The notes under the pieces: model-generated | The model's input: only the letters and a program-made list of their open reading frames with translations | The model's database searches: none | Told to the model about the DNA's origin: nothing | In this document: piece after piece, positions 21,977 to 33,147 of the stretch | How positions within the stretch are numbered: the stretch's first letter is position 1 | Layout: every line of letters starts with the position of its first letter | Program-made: the position numbers and the translations under genes | NCBI GenBank assembly: GCA_033065855.1 | Contig: JAVXUO010001266.1 | Coordinates: 62,001 to 126,000, forward strand | Length of the DNA stretch: 64,000 nt | Origin: Escallonia rubra | Taxonomy: Eukaryota; Streptophyta; Magnoliopsida; Escalloniales; Escalloniaceae | Reading direction: 5' to 3'

Positions 21977-24507
21977 TGTTCCCAACCTTCTTGGCTACAC
22001 CTATAGGCCCACTGGGGGTCCAAATTCCCATGACACGTCGGCATATTCAACGGTCAACTTTTCAACTCTCACAGGCCGGTTAAAGCGACACATACTCAAG
22101 TCACGTGAATTGCTCGTGAAGCAACCTTGGCGTGCCTTCCCCCTTAGAGGGGTCGGCCACCTTGGGGGGGTCGGCTACCTTGGGGAGGTCGGCCACCTTT
22201 ACCTTCCCGACCGACGACCATCGCTCACGGTCGGTCGTCGCCGCGACGATCGTCGCTCGCTGCTGTGCTCTGTCTTGGACAGACGATCATCGCTCACGGT
22301 CGCGCGTCGTAGTCTCACCGTCGCTCGCCACCGTGATGACCGTCGCTCGCGGTCGCGCGCCGTCCATACAACGCTGGCCGTCGCCCGCACTTCGGCTTCA
22401 CGACGCCTGTCATCGTCGCCTGCACACCGGCTTCACGACGCCCGTCGTCGTCGCTTACGTGCTGACTTCACGGCTCCTGTCGCCCGTGGTCGGGCGCTGA
22501 CTTCCCGGAGCTCGCCGCCTGACGCCCGCATGTCGATTCCACGACCCCGGTCGTCCGGAGGACATCTCCGTGACCTTTGTCGCCCGTGTCCGTGCGACAG
22601 CTCCGCGACTCCCATCCCCCGCGCCCGCGTGTCGTATCTGCGACCTTCGTCGCCCGCACTCTCTACAATGCTCACTCACCATCGGTGGCCGCATGATGCT
22701 CGTTGTCGCCTGTGCGCCATCGTCGCGACAACCGTCACTCGCAATCGCGCACTGTTATCTGGGTGCCATCTCCGCGACGACTGTCGCCCGCACTCTGTCT
22801 CCAACACACCGCCGTGCCCACGCGCTGCGCCACTTCCATGACGTGCCCCGAGCACCAGACATCGTCTCGCGACACTCGTCGTAGTGCCCGTGCGCCATTC
22901 TCATGATACGTGCCCCGGTACCAGGTATTGTCTCGCGACGTTCGTCACCGCAACCACGTCTCACAACAATGTCTTATGTTGTAGGCACCGCGCCCGTGCG
23001 CCACAATCATATTACATCATTTCGGGGGGATCTACTCGTAGTGCTCCGGCACGAGGACCCTCCGCAGTGGGATGAACTTGTTACCACAAAGTCATCGCCG
23101 CCACGGGATGGGCTCGTTACCACAAAGCCATCGCCGTCTTCATTCCGGAGGGATCCCCTTGTAGTGCTCCGGCACGAGGACCCTTCGCAGCGAGATGGAC
23201 TCGTTACCACAAAGTCATCGCCGCCACGGGATGGGCTCGTTACCACAAAGCCATCGCCGTCTTCATTCCGGAGGGCTCCGCTCGTAGTGCTCCGGCACGA
23301 GGACCCTCCGCAGCGGGATGGACTCGTTACCACAAAATCATCGCCGTCACGGGATGGGCTCGTTACCACAAAGCCATCGCCGTCTTCATTTCAGGGGGCT
23401 CCGCTCGTAGTGCTCTAGCACGAGGACCCTCCGCAGCGGGATGGACTCGTTACCACAAAGCCATCGCCGTCTTCATTTCGGGGGGTTCCGCTCGTAGTGC
23501 TCTGGCACGAGAACCATCCGTAGCAGGATGGACTCGTTACCACAAAGTTATCACCGCCACGGGATGGGCTTTTTACCACAAAGCCATCGCCGTCTTCATT
23601 CCGGGGGGCTCCGCTCGTAGTGCTCCGGCACGAGGACCCTTCGCAGTAGGATAGGCTCGTTACCGCAAAGCTATCGCCGTCTGGGGTGACTTGCATGACA
23701 CTAAGTACTGAGTTGCGACCATGTCCGCTCATGTTACCGGTGATTGTCGGTGCCCCCAGGACGATGACCCTCGGGTCACTCCGGGACGGGTACATGTCTT
23801 TGGAGGGCATCGCGCCTAGTCTACCTGGCAGTTGGCTACATGGGCAACCCTCATCGCTGCTAGGTCCTCTGCGCGTCTCTTGATGCACCTTGTGGGATTC
23901 AAGTAAGGGCTTGGACCGGTGGCTGGGGCAACGAGCTTACTCTGATCATGCTACCGCGGTATGGTCAGTCTTTTCACATAGTTAGAGAGATGATGTGTGG
24001 GCAGGGCAGTACGGATTTGGGGACCGGCAGTCCTACGAAAAACCGATATTTGTGGACCTCCTGGTGACGTGTCACTCTCAGGGGATAACACATGTCAGCT
24101 GATGACATATTGATGACACAAGCGCACTTTTGCCTATAAATAGTGGACTTTGGAACTCATTTGGGGGATGCTCTCTCATTTGACATTTTCACTTTCTATC
24201 TCTAAAAACCCATTCTCTCTGAAATTTTAGTGAGAGAAACACATTTGGACTTCCGACATTGGACCCCTGGCGCTGCAGCCCTGACTTGGACCCTAGCTTG
24301 GATTGTTGACTGTCGGCCCTGTTCGTCGTCGTCATGTCTGCACAGCGCTGCCAGCCCTCGCGGCCTGTCTGGGGAGCCTTGCTATCTGCCCTTACTCTGC
24401 CCTCACTCTGCCCTCACTGTCTCTCACTTTGCATACTTGGAAGCTGACTCGGACTGCAGCCTTTGTGGCACCTCTACTTAGGTACAAACTCACTTTCCTT
24501 GGCATCA
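21977..24507 (+). mobile_element. Solo LTR (Gypsy/Copia type unresolved) with GTTAA duplication
   Basis: A 2531-bp unit begins TGTTCCCAACC and ends GGCATCA, with GTTAA on both sides (21972-21976 and 24508-24512): TG..CA ends plus a 5-bp duplication. No internal domain, PBS-linked body or second LTR adjoins, so it is a solo LTR left by recombination. It contains a GC-rich CGTCGC-type repeat region (22200-22900), a 123-bp tandem array (23038-23740), a core promoter TATAAATA at 24135-24142 and a leader of about 360 bp. Long open frames inside are products of GC content and period, not genes. Confidence 0.88.
23038..23740. repeat. 123-bp tandem array inside the solo LTR
   Basis: GTAGTGCTC-type landmarks occur at 23038, 23161, 23284, 23407, 23494 and 23617. 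Spacings are 123, 123, 123, 87 and 123 bp. Each unit contains two copies of a roughly 36-bp subunit with CTCGTTACCACAAAG; the 87-bp unit has lost one. Because 123 is 41 codons, each strand shows repetitive open frames with no coding meaning. The array ends before the TATA region. Confidence 0.9.
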
Positions 24508-24512
24508 GTTAA

Positions 24513-24739
24513 TTTACAAAAGTTTGCACAACGTAGTAGATAAAACATGAATTGAATTAAATAAACTTTGTTTGGGAGAAAAAAACCAATATTTTCTTAT
24601 GGTGTCCTTATTTTAGTATTAATTCAATTTAAGGCATTTTAAAGTTCTAAATTAGTAATATACCAACATATTAAGACTTTATTTCAATTATATTCGTTTA
24701 AAAAAACTTTATAAATTGAAAATAAAGTCCCCCCCCCCC

Positions 24740-24788
<49 letters not shown>

Positions 24789-25288
24789 ATATGTATGTAT
24801 ATGTATATATGTATATATGTATATATAAATACACATACACACACATAATTTATTAAGACTCAGTAGTCATATGAAGCCCTAATATTATTCTCGTGAGATT
24901 AATTAAATTTAACAATAAGGACCTTATCAAGTTTAAATTAAATGTTAGATCATTATTTTTGTTTTACAATATCAAGAGTTATTTATATATTTTTGGATCT
25001 ATGGATAGTCATTCCCATATTTGAGTAAGCTTTTTATATCTCATAATAATTACATGCAACCTAATCAAACAAAAAATGCTCTTTAATAATCGAAATTAAA
25101 GTTCGGAGTAATGCAAGTAAATTTATTGTTAAATATTTACTTAAGTTAATCGTGATTAATTGAGGTACTAAAGCTATTATTTAGAGCCAAATAATATATT
25201 TTTATAAGATTAATATCTTTTTTGTCTCATGATATGTGGTACGTATTGATACACTTTTAAAACCTTATGATATACAATATTTTATAAA
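24513..25288. other. AT-rich intergenic sequence
   Basis: Directly beyond the solo LTR. It includes a compound C/CA/TA/TATG microsatellite at about 24729-24850. No gene recognised. Confidence 0.55.
24729..24850. repeat. Compound microsatellite (C, CA, TA, TATG)
   Basis: Poly-C, then (CA)n, (TA)n, interrupted GTATATAT units and (CA)n again. Expected to be length-variable. Confidence 0.9.
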
Positions 25289-25912
25289 CTAGCCCGAGCT
25301 TGGCTCGGGTTACTGGGCTAGTGTATTTTAAATACAGTATCGGGAAAATAACGAAAGGTCTAAAAGATCAATAAATGTTGGTTCTTACTTCAAATAAAGT
25401 TTTGTTTCATGATATTAGTTTTCGATGTTAGATCGATGTAAATCACTAAATTGTTGATTTTCTAAAGTTTAAGCCAAAAGGGGATTTCAACCTGAGTTTG
25501 ACCTTTCAATATCACCGTAAAGTATTTTTGTTCCTACTAGTGACCGAATGTCAAAGCTTTGCTTGCCGAAAACCCTACAAGCTTTTAGCGGCAATTATAA
25601 TTCGAAATGACAACGTCACTCATAACTAAAAATCACTCATGTTAATGAATCATGCAACCTATTTTCTTTGCTACAAAGCACTACATGACGTACTGTGATA
25701 GTAAGTTATGTAGAGTTGTATTCTACCCATCTTGGGAGTGTTCTTCCTATGACGACATTCTAAAACTAAAATCACGAAGTTACAACCTATCATTCATGAT
25801 GTATTTTAAATACCGTATCAAGAAAATGAAATTAATTCCCATGCATTGCACGGATCCTTGAGCTAGTTACCATCAATACCATTCCCATGTAAATGCACGG
25901 TCCTTGAGCTAG
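25289..25912. mobile_element. Cluster of Helitron-like 3' ends facing inward
   Basis: Three hairpin-CTAG termini. On the minus strand CCCGAGC-CAA-GCTCGGG is followed directly by CTAG and T (25289-25292). On the plus strand CCATGC-ATT-GCACGG, 9 nt, CTAG and T ends at 25866, and a second copy of this end, shifted by 46 bp, is at 25909-25912. Near the two outermost ends lies a direct repeat of about 32 bp (TGTATTTTAAATAC, GTATC, GAAAAT) at about 25319 and 25798. No coding capacity. It may be one short non-autonomous element or two abutting ones. Confidence 0.45.
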
Positions 25913-25965
25913 TTATCATCAAGGAAAAAATTTGGCTGCTATTTCGGTTGGAAGAATCTTTCTCC

Positions 25966-26105
25966 TATCCCTTATATAGCGACAATTAATAGTCGCAAGA
26001 TGTTTCTAGTGACTTTTATTTAGTGACGCTAAAAAAGTACTACTAATAATTGTCGCTGAAATTGTTAGAAGAAAAGTCATTAGAAATATTTTGCGATTAT
26101 TAATT
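25966..26105. repeat. CACTA-like subterminal repeats (TAGCGAC/GTCGCTA motifs)
   Basis: Several alternating motifs such as TAGCGACAATTAATAGTCGC, TAGTGAC and AATTGTCGCTGAA occur within 140 bp. Such clusters typify the ends of plant CACTA (En/Spm) elements. No CACTA terminus or transposase is seen. A similar cluster lies in intron 1 of the Rab-GAP gene (58386-58620). Confidence 0.45.
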
Positions 26106-29100
26106 ATAACTACGCATGTGGTTGGAGGAAGATTCCTACAACCTCGGCAGGAGTCAAAGTTTGTTCTACCATGAATACCATTCCCATGTACCAGCTGAAG
26201 GCTTCTTAAAAGCCACAGTCGGCTCGAAGCCAAGCCAATTGACTTTATTGCCCATTCTTGTACGAAAGACTGGCATAATTCCAGGGCATTTGGAATATGC
26301 GTCTCGTTTACCAAGCAAAAATCTAACAAATTCAAGACAAAAACTCCCATTATTGTACACCAAAATCCGGGTGGCACACCCTCAATGCCACCGTCCTCTA
26401 CAAGGTCAATATCCGAGGGCATATCTGGTATTTCACACCCATCAAAGTCACGTGACTAGCCTCACTCTTGTAGGAAAAGCAAATCTTCCTTTGGGCCCTG
26501 TTTGGCCCTTCTAAGGTGGAGAGATTCGGATCCTTCATGGGATATGCTCAAAAAATGGAGTTTGAAGTTTGAATTATTCCTTCTCTTTCCCTTTCCCTTT
26601 CCCTTTCCCCCAATGCCTTGGGGCTTCTCAAGATTTGATGAATGCAACTATTCCTTTCATGGGAAGACATGTGAGTCCCTTCTTCATGCTCATGTTTGGC
26701 CGTCCATGCTTTAGTGTAAAAGTTAAATAAGTTGTTTGGTTTTGGGCTGCGGAAGCACGTGGTACGCTTGTAACGCGACGCTCGGAATTGAAAATGCGCA
26801 CTGACGTGTATTATTTGTCGAGATATCTTAGTTTAGTTTGTTAGCGTGCTGTATATAGTGTGATGTGAGAATATTCATATTTTGCGATCACGGCGCGACT
26901 CTAAGCACGAAAGCGCACGTGGCGCGGCTTGGCGCGCGTGAGCGATCTGCGCGGCGCTGTCAGATACGGTGATGCGAAAGGATATTCGCGAAAGGGATGG
27001 TTTGAAAACCATTTTTGTGATGGAGCTACCACAGTAAGCTTCTCTAAGGTTTTTGTGCCATTAATATTGGCCAAAGTGAGGATACACGTATCAAGTACTT
27101 TGAATTTTGCTTATGAAAGTTAGAGAAACGAAGAGGTTGGGGCAACATAGCTTGGGGCTTTTGGTTCTCTCCTTCTTTGGCTAGAGTTCCATCTTCTGCT
27201 CTTCCTTCTCTGTTTGATGCAAAAATGTTTCCTGGATTAAGACATGTAAGTGAGGTCATTTTTTGAGTTTTGCTTCGGCAGTTTTTTTTATCTCTCGAAA
27301 GACAATCACTGAAGTGAGCGATTAGAATCAGTTTTTGCTCAGTAATAACTGTTGCGCGGCGTTAAAACGTCGAACATAGTGCATCATATCTTGAAAGCTT
27401 ATAAAAGTACAAAAGCCATCGGATAATGTACACTACGCCAACACAGAGTCGCATATATTACTCATTAGTGATAACAAGAGATTGGCTTTAGATCTACTTT
27501 TTCTTAATCATGCAGCATAAAAGCACCCAATAAATAAATGACGTGTGGAGTCTGAAGTATGACGTGAAAAAGTAACAAAAAATATCGAGAGCTAAAGAAG
27601 TCTTTCCGCCTGCTTCAATCCATCATTTGATCTAGCAAAGCTGTTCTTGATCCAACGATCATAAATACTCAGAAATAATGGTATGAAAACATGCAATATC
27701 TACTCGCATATCGGGTTAAGGTTACGGTGAAGGTCAATATGGAAGCTAACCACGTTACAAGCATAGAAGGCTCTAGATTTAGAGGTGCGTGATTTCCAAT
27801 GATTGCCATCACCAAGACCACATGGGTGAGGAACCACCAAGAATATCTCCTTTTCTTTTAATGTGGTGGTGATCCTTACAAGCTTCCGAAACTCAAACAA
27901 GGCATATGTGGAGCATATTCCCAGTTTGGTCCTGTTGTGTTGTGGTGTCATTGTGACTTTATTGTCCATCCTGCAAAGGATGTGTGGTCCATTTTCTTTA
28001 TTCTACATTATCTTGTCAATCTCCCTAGCTTTGTTCTCTTTTTTCTTGGAGTCACAGTCTGAAGTCTGCAACTATGACCTCCCAAAAAAAAATTACTATT
28101 AGTGCATGAACTCACCTAGCAGATCTCTCTCTCTCTCTCTCTCTCACAGAAACACAAAATAAACCAAAAAAAGAAAAAGAAGAAGAAAAAAGAAACCCAC
28201 AAAAAAAAGAAAAAGACGCGTTGACCTGATCTAGACATGGAAAAGTTCAACAAATATATGTTTTGGATGTTAATTTTTTTGCATGGAGAGGTCTTTAATG
28301 AAGCATAGGGCACCTAAACATTATTCACTAAGAGGTTTCACGCAATATGTTCTCAGCCATTGGTTTATATTCTTGTTGGGGAAACAAATTTGCTCTAACC
28401 TTGGTATTAAGTAGAATTTACACACTAAAAATAGCAAAGTACAAGCACATTAAATGCGCAACACCGGGAAAAATAAACACAAGCAAGCACACATGCAAAA
28501 CCGAAATCCCAGAATAACCCAAGACTCTTGCAACCGATGAAAGTCCCGGCCGGGGAGGCATAAAAACTGACACCTCCTCGGGAGGATGCAAAAAAATCTG
28601 GTAAAGTAGGAATAGCCCAATGTATTGCGACCTGTATTCGACTCATCCCAACAAAGCAAGCTAGTCCTCGGAACTTAACCAGAAGATAGTGGTGAATTGA
28701 ACAACATGCAGAACTTTAAGCTAAGGTACAAATTTAAAAAAAAAGGGCAAGGGTTCCGAATGGTGCCAGGTCAGCCGATCTTGATAACCGCGACATCAAG
28801 GAAACATCGTAAGTTAATAATTCAAATATAAGATTTTATGACCCTGATTAATATTGTGACTAATGGCAAGACTGAAGCAAGGTAATGGTTCACACATAAC
28901 ACAGAACTATCTAACAAATCAATATGTTGGTCACACAGAATCTGTCAAGATTGTCCATATCTTAGTTGCACGTAGCGTGGGTGAGAGCAGTTGCGAGACT
29001 TCGGAACATGATCGTTATTGGTATGTGAGTTTTGGGGTAGGAGTAAGAGCTCGTGCGAGGTACCGGAGAATCCAACGCGGTGGTGGTTTGGACCCAAAAA

Positions 29101-29373
29101 GGAGAAAGCAGATTACAGTTCGAGTCCGTACCCCGAATCGGTTTGGTCAGGTCCTGCTATTTGCATATTTTTAGCTATCTGGACTCAGATTTTACTAGTA
29201 AGGCAGGTCCAAAGAATGTCACACTTAAAAGGGCAAAGACCTCTTATAACTTTATTTATTAGATGTAAGCCCAGCCCTGATGACTAAGCCCACAAACCCA
29301 ACAGATCAGCTTGATCATGGGCCATATGACCACACAATGGTTTAGTTCCAATCTTAACCCAATGTTTAAAATG
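26106..29373. other. Gene-empty stretch
   Basis: Contains overlapping open frames on both strands at 26006-26514 with no recognisable similarity, a CCCTTT pyrimidine repeat near 26580-26610 and a (CT)n tract at 28124-28145. An exon-like open piece near 27135-27250 reads PSLFDAKMFPGLRH but is not recognised. I see no supportable gene. Confidence 0.5.
28124..28145. repeat. (CT)n microsatellite
   Basis: Eleven CT units followed by A-rich sequence. Confidence 0.9.
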
Positions 29374-29510
29374 GGGGAATTGATAAATCTACTCAAAATT
29401 TGAATTTTCTCACTTTATTTTTTTAGCTAAAAGTTGAAGTTGGTGTTATTAACAGGTATCACTAGAAAAAATGGGAGAGATGAAATTTGGAGTGGATTTT
29501 ATCAACTCCC
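29374..29510. mobile_element. Short MITE
   Basis: Begins GGGGAATTGATAAATCTACT and ends with its near inverse (AGTGGATTTTATCAACTCCC), about 28 bp of imperfect TIR around a 137-bp element. The flanks do not give a clean target duplication. No coding capacity. The superfamily is undecided; MULE-like is possible from the GGG..TAA pattern. Confidence 0.5.
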
Positions 29511-29987
29511 TTCGAATATGGTCAAACAGTTCAAGTCTGTTAATCGATCTGATCTGCTAACCGATTACCTGATGGCTTATTGGATGTAATTCGAAATATA
29601 TTTTATACGAAAGACATTACTTGCAAAGCACATGTATATGGTCTCGAACGATTTTTCACAACTGTGTATGAATTGCTTTGTGAAAAATGCTACTTTTACT
29701 CGTTTATATGCATTTTTCATGTGCTCTTGTCGCTAAAAATGTATTTCACCTATAATCATTAATATTTAGCAACAAATGAAGGGGTAGAATAGCATATAAG
29801 GAGACCTCCAAATTCTATACATATTAGAGTTCAAAATTACCACATGAGTTTTGCTAACGTGTGTAAATGGTCAGACTAAACATACACAATGGATGAAAAA
29901 GTATCACTAATGCATTTTTTTAACAATGAAGTGAGATGGGATTAGCCGAAAAAATCGTCAATTTAGGCTGTCGTTTTATAAAATGAA

Positions 29988-31088
29988 GGGATAATTACAA
30001 AATTATCCCTGAGGTTAAGGTGAAAAAACGGTCAAAGACACAAAAGTTTCAAAATGTATCATACTATAAGCAACAACTTTAAAAATGGATTAATCGTTTC
30101 AAACCGTCATTGATTCGTTAAAAAAATGTGATTTTTTGCTGATGTCATCAATATATATTTCAAAATGACAATATTACCCTAATACGATATTCAAATGGTA
30201 TATACTTTCCTAGGGTACAAAACCTAAAACCTTAATTTTTTAATTAGGGTTAAAAACCTAATTTCCAAACAAATGGGTTTCTCTCTCCAATTTCTATAGA
30301 AATCCTAACTTTTCTCTTTCCAACCTGAAATCTCAGCCGCCTCACGCAGCCAGCAGACCCCTCCCTCGCCCCACGCCGCCAGCCCTCTCCCTGACCCCTC
30401 CCCTCTGACAGCCTCTCCCATCCTTACCCTTAACACCGTGCCCACTTCACACCGCTGGGTATTGCTGCGAGCCTTCGATTTCACCCACCTCCGCTACTGT
30501 GGCCGCCCCAACCCATACTCTCACCACGCCCCTGCCGCCGCAGCAATCAGATTTCTTACCGCGCCACTGCCTTGACCACCCACCCCGCTTCTGCCGCAAC
30601 CCCAGTCGCCTTCCTACCCCGTCTGCCACAACCCAAACCCACATCCTGCTGCTGACATAACGCCAAGCCACCTGCACACCTTGTGGCTACCGCTGCCACC
30701 ACCCACCCACCCCCACCAACCTGACGCTGCTGCCGCTTTCCCGAGCCATTGCTGCTGTTGTTGCTTTGGTGTTAGGGGTTTTTTTTTGTGTGTGAAATGA
30801 AGAGACGGAAGATAAAGAAAGAGAGAGGAGAGAAAAAAAGATAAAAGAAGATGGGATTTTAATTTCATTTAGGGACAATCATGTCTTTTCATCAAAATTG
30901 TTATGTGTGTGTATATATATAAATTTGTATTTCGTTTATTCAATCGTCTTTTCATCAAAATTGTTATGTGTGTGTATATATATAAATTTGTATTTCGTTT
31001 ATTCAACGCTTATAAGTGTAATTTGTCTAAACTAATAGATACGCCTATAATTTTACTTTAACTTCGATAACTTTGTTGTAATTATCCC
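29988..31088. mobile_element. Non-autonomous MULE with 9-bp target duplication
   Basis: A 1101-bp element begins GGGATAATTACAA and ends TTGTAATTATCCC. The inverted repeat is perfect for 13 bp and continues imperfectly to about 40 bp. It is flanked by TAAAATGAA on both sides (29979-29987 and 31089-31097), the 9-bp duplication characteristic of Mutator-like elements. The centre (30330-30760) is a GC-rich, Pro/Ser-coding-like block unlike the AT-rich rest. No transposase. It shares the TGATGTCATCAATATRTATT block with the MULE at 55598-56829. Confidence 0.85.
30884..31007. repeat. 63-bp tandem duplication inside the MULE
   Basis: Two nearly identical 63-bp copies (30884-30946 and 30947-about 31007), starting TCTTTTCATCAAAATTG and containing a GTGTGTATATATAT tract. 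Confidence 0.92.
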
Positions 31089-31097
31089 TAAAATGAA

Positions 31098-32165
31098 TTG
31101 AGTTTGAGAAATACTTCAAATACACTTTAGTTGAGTAAATAAAGCCTATTAACACGTAGTCGTGGGAAAATGACATCCCAAGCTCCACGACTTGCTCTGT
31201 TGCCTTCAAATTGAGCTTTTGTCATTGCAAGCAAACAGTTAAAAGTGTACGCTAAGGTACTTATAAAGGTTGATTAAATACTTACTTTTTGCTAAATCAA
31301 AGGTCGATGGGTAAAGTCAACATCCGTCAAATATACGCTAAAAAGTCACGAAAGATTATCAAGTGAACTCATGATTTGCACAACATTTTTTTCTTTGGAA
31401 ATCACATCAATTATTATCTATTCAATAAATGTTTGAGTTAGATATCGTGCAGCGACTCTCCCACAAGTATCTAGATACAGGAAGTTGGACAAAAAAGTAA
31501 GTTAGAATTCTAATTGTTGGTTACCTGCCTCCTTCATCATGAAGTCCGCACAAAAATTGATTTTCCCGTATGCATGTCAAATCAAGCATCTATAGTATGC
31601 ACAAAGTTTTGACACGGGGGTAACTGGAGGTGGGGGTGGAAACCGGAGCGGTTGTTGGTTAATGAGGATCAGATGTAGTGGACCACCATGGCATAGAGAG
31701 AACCGGAGAAGGTGCAGGACCGGTTCACCGACGGGTCTATACTCGAACCCCCGGAGAGAGAGTACGAGTGCAAGAGAGGACTGCCGACTGCCATATGACC
31801 TGCACAACATTAATCTTTCATATTTCATTTACGCTGCTTGATCATTCAATGCAAATTAGCTGTTTTCCAAACACCTCGACCTCGGATCAAGTCACGAATT
31901 GATTTGCATGTGTGCCTGCTTGCTTGGCCACTAAGCATTTTCTTGGCGAAGGACTGTGGTCTTCATGATTAGAGCTGTGACAGTGCTGGATACTCCGTAT
32001 TACTGTTGGGTGACAGCCTCCGCATTGGGGCCTTTGTACTGCATACTAGTAATGTGCTTTGTGGCCCTTTGGTCCCAAATCTTGGTGCTGGCCTGCTGGG
32101 TCTATGGCAGTTGATACCTACTACTATGTTAAGTTGATTTGATTAGACTGTTGACTTGTTGTCTG
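31098..32165. other. Intergenic, no gene seen
   Basis: No recognised gene. The piece at 31610-31800 is GC-richer, with short open frames on both strands that match nothing known. Confidence 0.5.
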
Positions 32166-32180
32166 ACATTATTGTTACTT

Positions 32181-32299
32181 TTTTTTTTTTTAATTTCCCA
32201 AAAAGAGAAACACTAGAATTGCAAATATGGGTAACCGCAGGGGGAGAATCGAACACGGGACCTCGAGACTCCTTGTCAACTCAACCAACCCCATTGGTT
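32181..32299 (-). mobile_element. tRNA-derived SINE with 15-bp target duplication
   Basis: On the minus strand the element starts GTAACCAATGGGGTTGGTTG (tRNA-like A-box region). It contains the B-box GTGTTCGATTC and ends in a poly-A tail (a plus-strand T run from 32181). ACATTATTGTTACTT flanks both sides (32166-32180 and 32300-32314). About 119 bp, so 5' complete or nearly so. It is a Pol III-type element mobilised by LINE machinery. Confidence 0.8.
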
Positions 32300-32314
32300 A
32301 CATTATTGTTACTT

Positions 32315-33147
32315 GTAGCAGTTGACACCTACCACATTGACTTAGCCCAAAGACTTGCTTTAGGACATTTATGTCACATTATTGTTACTTATAGTATCAA
32401 TAATGCCCATAGTATGTATCATTGTTGTTGCTAATTGTAACCTGTCCAAAAAGAAAAAGATATCTATCCTTAATATTTGCAACCCCATTCAAAATGAATT
32501 TGGTGTTAGTGTTGCAAAGAATAGCTGAAAGTTTACGGCAAAGAACTAGCAACTAAAAATTGTAGACTCGGTTGGTATTTATTTAGCATCGCTAACTACA
32601 CTACTGACAAATTAAGGCTTTTTTTTTTTTTTTTCCCTTTCTTGTGGCTGTGTGAAAGGAAAAAAAAAAGCTGAAATCTTGTTATTATGTCGCTGCTCTT
32701 TCAATTCATTTTTGGTCATCAGATTTTTTATAGTAGGTTCTTTCTACCATTTGGGGGCACATCGTATCGAAGGTATTTTTCAACTCATACGCACCCTACC
32801 CCACCCCACCCCACCCCACCCCACACACAGCTGACACCCAACCACCCAAGCCCTAGAGGTTAATTACACTGCTTAATACACTCAAGTCTACCAGGTATTT
32901 AAAATTACGTTCCGTGCACACAAGTATTGAAGTGACCAAACTGACTTTTATTGTTAGATCATTAAAAACGAAAGAGCATAACTGTTATACAGAATATAGT
33001 GCACTGAGAGACATCATCCAAAGAATATTTTGCACAGATAAACAGCCAAAGGTTAAAGCCCTAATTCCTCTGGTTCTGAAACTTAAAGAGTTCTTTTTAG
33101 TTTTGGTACTTTTATTTTCACTCAACTATCAAGGGTAATTTGGGTGG
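32315..33147. other. Intergenic, no gene seen
   Basis: Contains a further copy of the CACATTATTGTTACTTA motif near 32373 and a (CCCCA)n run near 32798-32823. No gene recognised. Confidence 0.5.

Noticed and set aside
22110..22841. 243-aa Arg/Ser/Pro-rich open frame
   Set aside because: Lies wholly in the GC-rich repeat part of the solo LTR. All frames are open there because of composition; no domain or homologue recognised.
23038..23740. CRISPR-like or satellite array
   Set aside because: Units are contiguous and lack unique spacers, and the array is bounded inside an LTR. Not CRISPR and not shown to be a centromeric satellite.
23007..23888. Open frames with a 41-residue repeat on both strands
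   Set aside because: Produced by the 123-bp tandem period. Antiparallel frames are equally open and there is no gene context.
26006..26514. Overlapping 138- and 132-aa frames on opposite strands
   Set aside because: No domain or start or splice support, and both strands open. Left as unexplained intergenic sequence.
27135..27250. Exon-like open piece containing LFDAKMFPGLRH
   Set aside because: No partner exons and the protein is not recognised. Too little to call a gene.
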